DNA from: Actinomycetes bacterium
Lineage (GTDB): Bacteria; Actinomycetota; Acidimicrobiia; Acidimicrobiales; RAAP-2
Assembly: GCA_021831035.1 (NCBI GenBank)
Contig: JAKBNL010000007.1
Location: forward strand, 1-64,000
Length of the DNA: 64,000 nt
Direction: 5' to 3'
The position numbers were made by a program, and so were the translations under genes. Below are positions 62,336 to 64,000 of the stretch, in pieces. The notes below the pieces were generated by a model. That model did no database searches and was not told where the DNA came from. It worked only from the letters and a program-made list of their open reading frames with translations. Position 1 is the stretch's first letter, and each line of letters begins with the position of its first letter.

Positions 62336-62800
62336 CTAGCGCAACGTCTCGAGTGTACCCAGTCGCTCGACCCGGCCGACGGCGGCGGCGAGCTGGGCGT
62401 CGGTGACGAGCTCGGGGGCCAGCTCGGCCAGGGGGACGAGGACGAAGGCCCGCTCGGCGAGCCGCGGGTGGGGCACCGTCAGCTCGTCGTCGTCGACCGC
62501 CTGGTCGCCGACGAGCAGGACGTCGACGTCGAGCGTGCGCGGTCCCCAGCGGACCTCGCGCGTGCGACCGGCGGCCGCCTCGGCGCGGCGGGCCCGCGCG
62601 AGCAGCTCGTGGGCGTCCGCCGTCGTCTCGAGCTCCACGACGACGTTCCAGAAGTCGTCCTGGGCGACGCCGCCGACCGGCTCGGTCACGTAGACCGACG
62701 AGACCCGCACGGGCTCGCTCGCCGCGAGGGTGGCGAGCGCCCCTGCGAGGTGGGCGCGGCGGTCCCCCACGTTGGAGCCGAGCGAGAGGTAGGCGCGCAT
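62336..62800 (-). CDS. folK: HPPK (2-amino-4-hydroxy-6-hydroxymethyldihydropteridine diphosphokinase)
   Basis: A 154-residue FolK. AYLSLGSNVGDRRAHL opens the enzyme, VYVTEPVGGVAQDDFWNVVVELET is the substrate loop, and RWGPRTLDVDVLLVGD and VPHPRLAERAFVLVPL complete the HPPK signature. ATG 62800 overlaps the folB stop by one base (TGATG). Confidence 0.96.
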   Translation of the reverse strand: MRAYLSLGSNVGDRRAHLAGALATLAASEPVRVSSVYVTEPVGGVAQDDFWNVVVELETTADAHELLARARRAEAAAGRTREVRWGPRTLDVDVLLVGDQAVDDDELTVPHPRLAERAFVLVPLAELAPELVTDAQLAAAVGRVERLGTLETLR

Positions 62801-63162
62801 CAGCGCGCGAGGGTCGTGCGCACGCCCACCGTGTCGGCGTCCTGGGGGATCGGCGGACGGAGCTTGCGCACCGCGACGGTCACCTCGGCGACGTGGGGGT
62901 CGAGGGCCAGCACCTCGCGCGCCACACGGTGGGCCAGCGTCTCGAGCAGCAAGAACGCGCTGGTGCGCACCACCGACTCGACGAGGGCGACCACCTCGGC
63001 GTAGTTGGTCGTCTCGTCGAGGTCGTCGTTCAGGGCCGCGGCCTCGAAGGGCCTCACCAGGTCGAGGTCGATCGCGAGGGGCTGGGGGCGGAGGCGCTCC
63101 TCGGCCAGCGCCCCGACCACCGCCGAGACCCGCAGCCCCCGGACCTCGATGACGTCACGCAC
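62800..63162 (-). CDS. folB: Dihydroneopterin aldolase
   Basis: A 120-residue FolB from GTG 63162. IEVRGLRVSAVVGALAEERLRPQPL gives the N-terminal strand and Glu; the catalytic Tyr is in TTNYAEVVALVE and Lys in VRKLRPPIP. It is complete for the family. The GTG lies inside the previous gene, whose stop it overlaps by eight bases. Confidence 0.95.
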   Translation of the reverse strand: MRDVIEVRGLRVSAVVGALAEERLRPQPLAIDLDLVRPFEAAALNDDLDETTNYAEVVALVESVVRTSAFLLLETLAHRVAREVLALDPHVAEVTVAVRKLRPPIPQDADTVGVRTTLAR

Positions 63163-63664
63163 CGTCGGCCTCGGGGAGCTCGAAGAGGATCCCCCGGCCC
63201 CCCGGCCCGACCGAGCGGCGGAACAGCCGCTCGACGGCCGTGAGCGAGGCGGGGACCGTGGGGGCGCGCCCCGACCACACGAGGAAGCCGGCCACGACCC
63301 CGAGGAGCCGGTCGGAGACCTCGTCGTCGTGGAGCAGGACGACCGTGCCCGCACCCAGACAGCGCGCGAGGTCGCCGTAGCAGGCGGCGAGCACCTCTTT
63401 GGGCACGGCGCCGGCGCGCATCGCGTAGTGGCCGAGGGTCAGGCCGTGCTCGCCGTAGACCGAGGGGGTGGGCACCTCGGCGGCCACCGTCACCACCCGC
63501 GAGAACCCCTGGTGCTTGAGCCAGAGCAGCTCCTCGTCGCGACGGACCTGACGGTGCACGCCCGTCGCACCGCCCGGGCGCTCGGCCACCGCGAACGCGC
63601 CGCGGTAGACCCACGTGAAGCCCCGGGGCTCGATGCCGGCGGCCCACTTCCCCTTTATCGGCAC
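63155..63664 (-). CDS. Dual-specificity-phosphatase-like protein, possibly inactive
   Basis: A 169-residue protein between folP and folB. The order WVYRGAFAVAERPGG, LLWLKHQGFSRVVTV, a VVLLHDDEVSDRLLGVVAGFL segment (108-128) and a basic helix ERLFRRSVGPGG fits a DSP/tyrosine-phosphatase fold. The phosphate loop normally reads HCxxGxxR; here it is HDDEVSDR, so the catalytic Cys is replaced and cysteine-based phosphatase activity is not expected. GTG 63664 overlaps the folP end by ten bases. It could bind a pterin phosphate or regulate the pathway. The fold is my pattern reading and is not certain. Confidence 0.6.
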   Translation of the reverse strand: MPIKGKWAAGIEPRGFTWVYRGAFAVAERPGGATGVHRQVRRDEELLWLKHQGFSRVVTVAAEVPTPSVYGEHGLTLGHYAMRAGAVPKEVLAACYGDLARCLGAGTVVLLHDDEVSDRLLGVVAGFLVWSGRAPTVPASLTAVERLFRRSVGPGGRGILFELPEADGA

Positions 63665-64000
63665 GGGGTCCCCTCGAGAGGGCGCGCGAGCAGCTCGCGC
63701 ACCATGACGGCCGCCGCCACGTCGTGCACCCGGATGACGGCGGCCCCGTGGACGAGGCACCAGGCCTCGGTGGCGATCGAGCCCTCGAGCCGCTCGTCGA
63801 CGCCCAGGGGGGCGGGACCGAGCTCGCCGAGGAAGCGCTTTCGGCTGGTGCCGACGAGCACACCGGCCCCGTGGCGCTCGGCCAGGGCCACGAGGTCGTC
63901 CAGGTGGGCGAGCAGGGCCAGGTTGTGGGCCGTCGTCTTGCCGAAGCCGATCCCCGGGTCGAGCCACAACTCGCCGACCCCGGCCGCGCGCGCCCGGCCC
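63655..64000 (-). CDS. folP: Dihydropteroate synthase, C-terminal part (cut by window edge)
   Basis: The last about 115 residues of FolP are visible; the N-terminal half lies beyond base 64000. GELWLDPGIGFGKT is the pterin/diphosphate region, GTSRKRFLGEL gives the Lys and Arg that bind the substrate, and IRVHDVAAAV the final strand. It makes dihydropteroate from the FolK product and p-aminobenzoate. Its stop overlaps the start of the DSP-like gene. Confidence 0.95.
   Translation of the reverse strand, partial: GRARAAGVGELWLDPGIGFGKTTAHNLALLAHLDDLVALAERHGAGVLVGTSRKRFLGELGPAPLGVDERLEGSIATEAWCLVHGAAVIRVHDVAAAVMVRELLARPLEGTPCR

Overview
The window is GC-rich actinobacterial chromosome, densely packed and mostly on the minus strand. 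The lineage evidence is: the block carD-ispD-ispF-rlmB, radA, clpC, lysS, coaX, panC, DUF2520, folK, folB, folP, which has the same order as in mycobacteria (with losses); a mycothiol-type maleylpyruvate isomerase; an actinobacterial-type HemQ; a HrcA/CIRCE-controlled groEL; and very frequent leaderless-type promoters (TANNNT 5-9 nt before the start codon). I would place it in Actinomycetota, outside the mycobacteria and streptomycetes, with an Acidimicrobiia-like lineage as a guess. No integrase, transposase, CRISPR array, rRNA gene or replication origin was seen.

Layout. 1-3.6 kb: two unknown proteins (the first like a degenerate RecB-type nuclease) and a CoA-transferase/crotonase pair. 3.7-8.3 kb: typA, tRNA-Ser(UGA), a GT2 glycosyltransferase and a helical-repeat membrane protein. 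8.3-10.1 kb: a 2-hydroxyacid dehydrogenase and prephenate dehydratase. 10.2-18.5 kb: a lower-GC catabolic block with a PLP decarboxylase, oligopeptidase B, a NodB-type deacetylase, an Arg/Lys-type dipeptidase and an amino-acid ABC transporter. 18.9-24.2 kb: agmatinase, an alpha/beta hydrolase, DUF3048, a double GNAT protein and a ClC channel. 24.2-28.2 kb: a tight operon of phosphosulfolactate synthase, VOC protein, acyl-CoA ligase and acyltransferase-3. 28.4-34 kb: small enzymes (phosphatase, ion transporter, pirin, MDMPI, GNAT, DHFR-like). 33.6-36.1 kb: reverse transsulfuration (CBS and cystathionine gamma-lyase). 36-44 kb: methyltransferases, YbaK, GNATs, homospermidine synthase, NUDIX and HemQ. 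44-48.8 kb: groEL with CIRCE, a MoaD/ThiS sulfur carrier, threonine synthase behind a SAM-I-clan riboswitch, GpgS and a LytR_C protein. 48.8-51 kb: tRNA-Thr(UGU) and a repeat-rich surface protein. 51-64 kb: the conserved rlmB-ispF-ispD-carD / radA / clpC / polyprenyl synthase / lysS-coaX-panC-DUF2520-folK-folB-folP block, with folP cut by the right edge.

How the parts may work together. The most interesting unit is the SAM-riboswitch - threonine-synthase-like - MoaD/ThiS operon. A sulfur-carrier protein next to a PLP enzyme that binds O-phosphohomoserine, under SAM control, suggests a homocysteine-forming step that uses a protein thiocarboxylate (inference). The ComA-type operon suggests a sulfonated small acid that is activated and transferred at the membrane (inference). 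The 10-18 kb block reads as import and trimming of Arg/Lys peptides or basic amino acids, and with agmatinase and homospermidine synthase elsewhere in the window it hints at homospermidine as the polyamine end product (inference).
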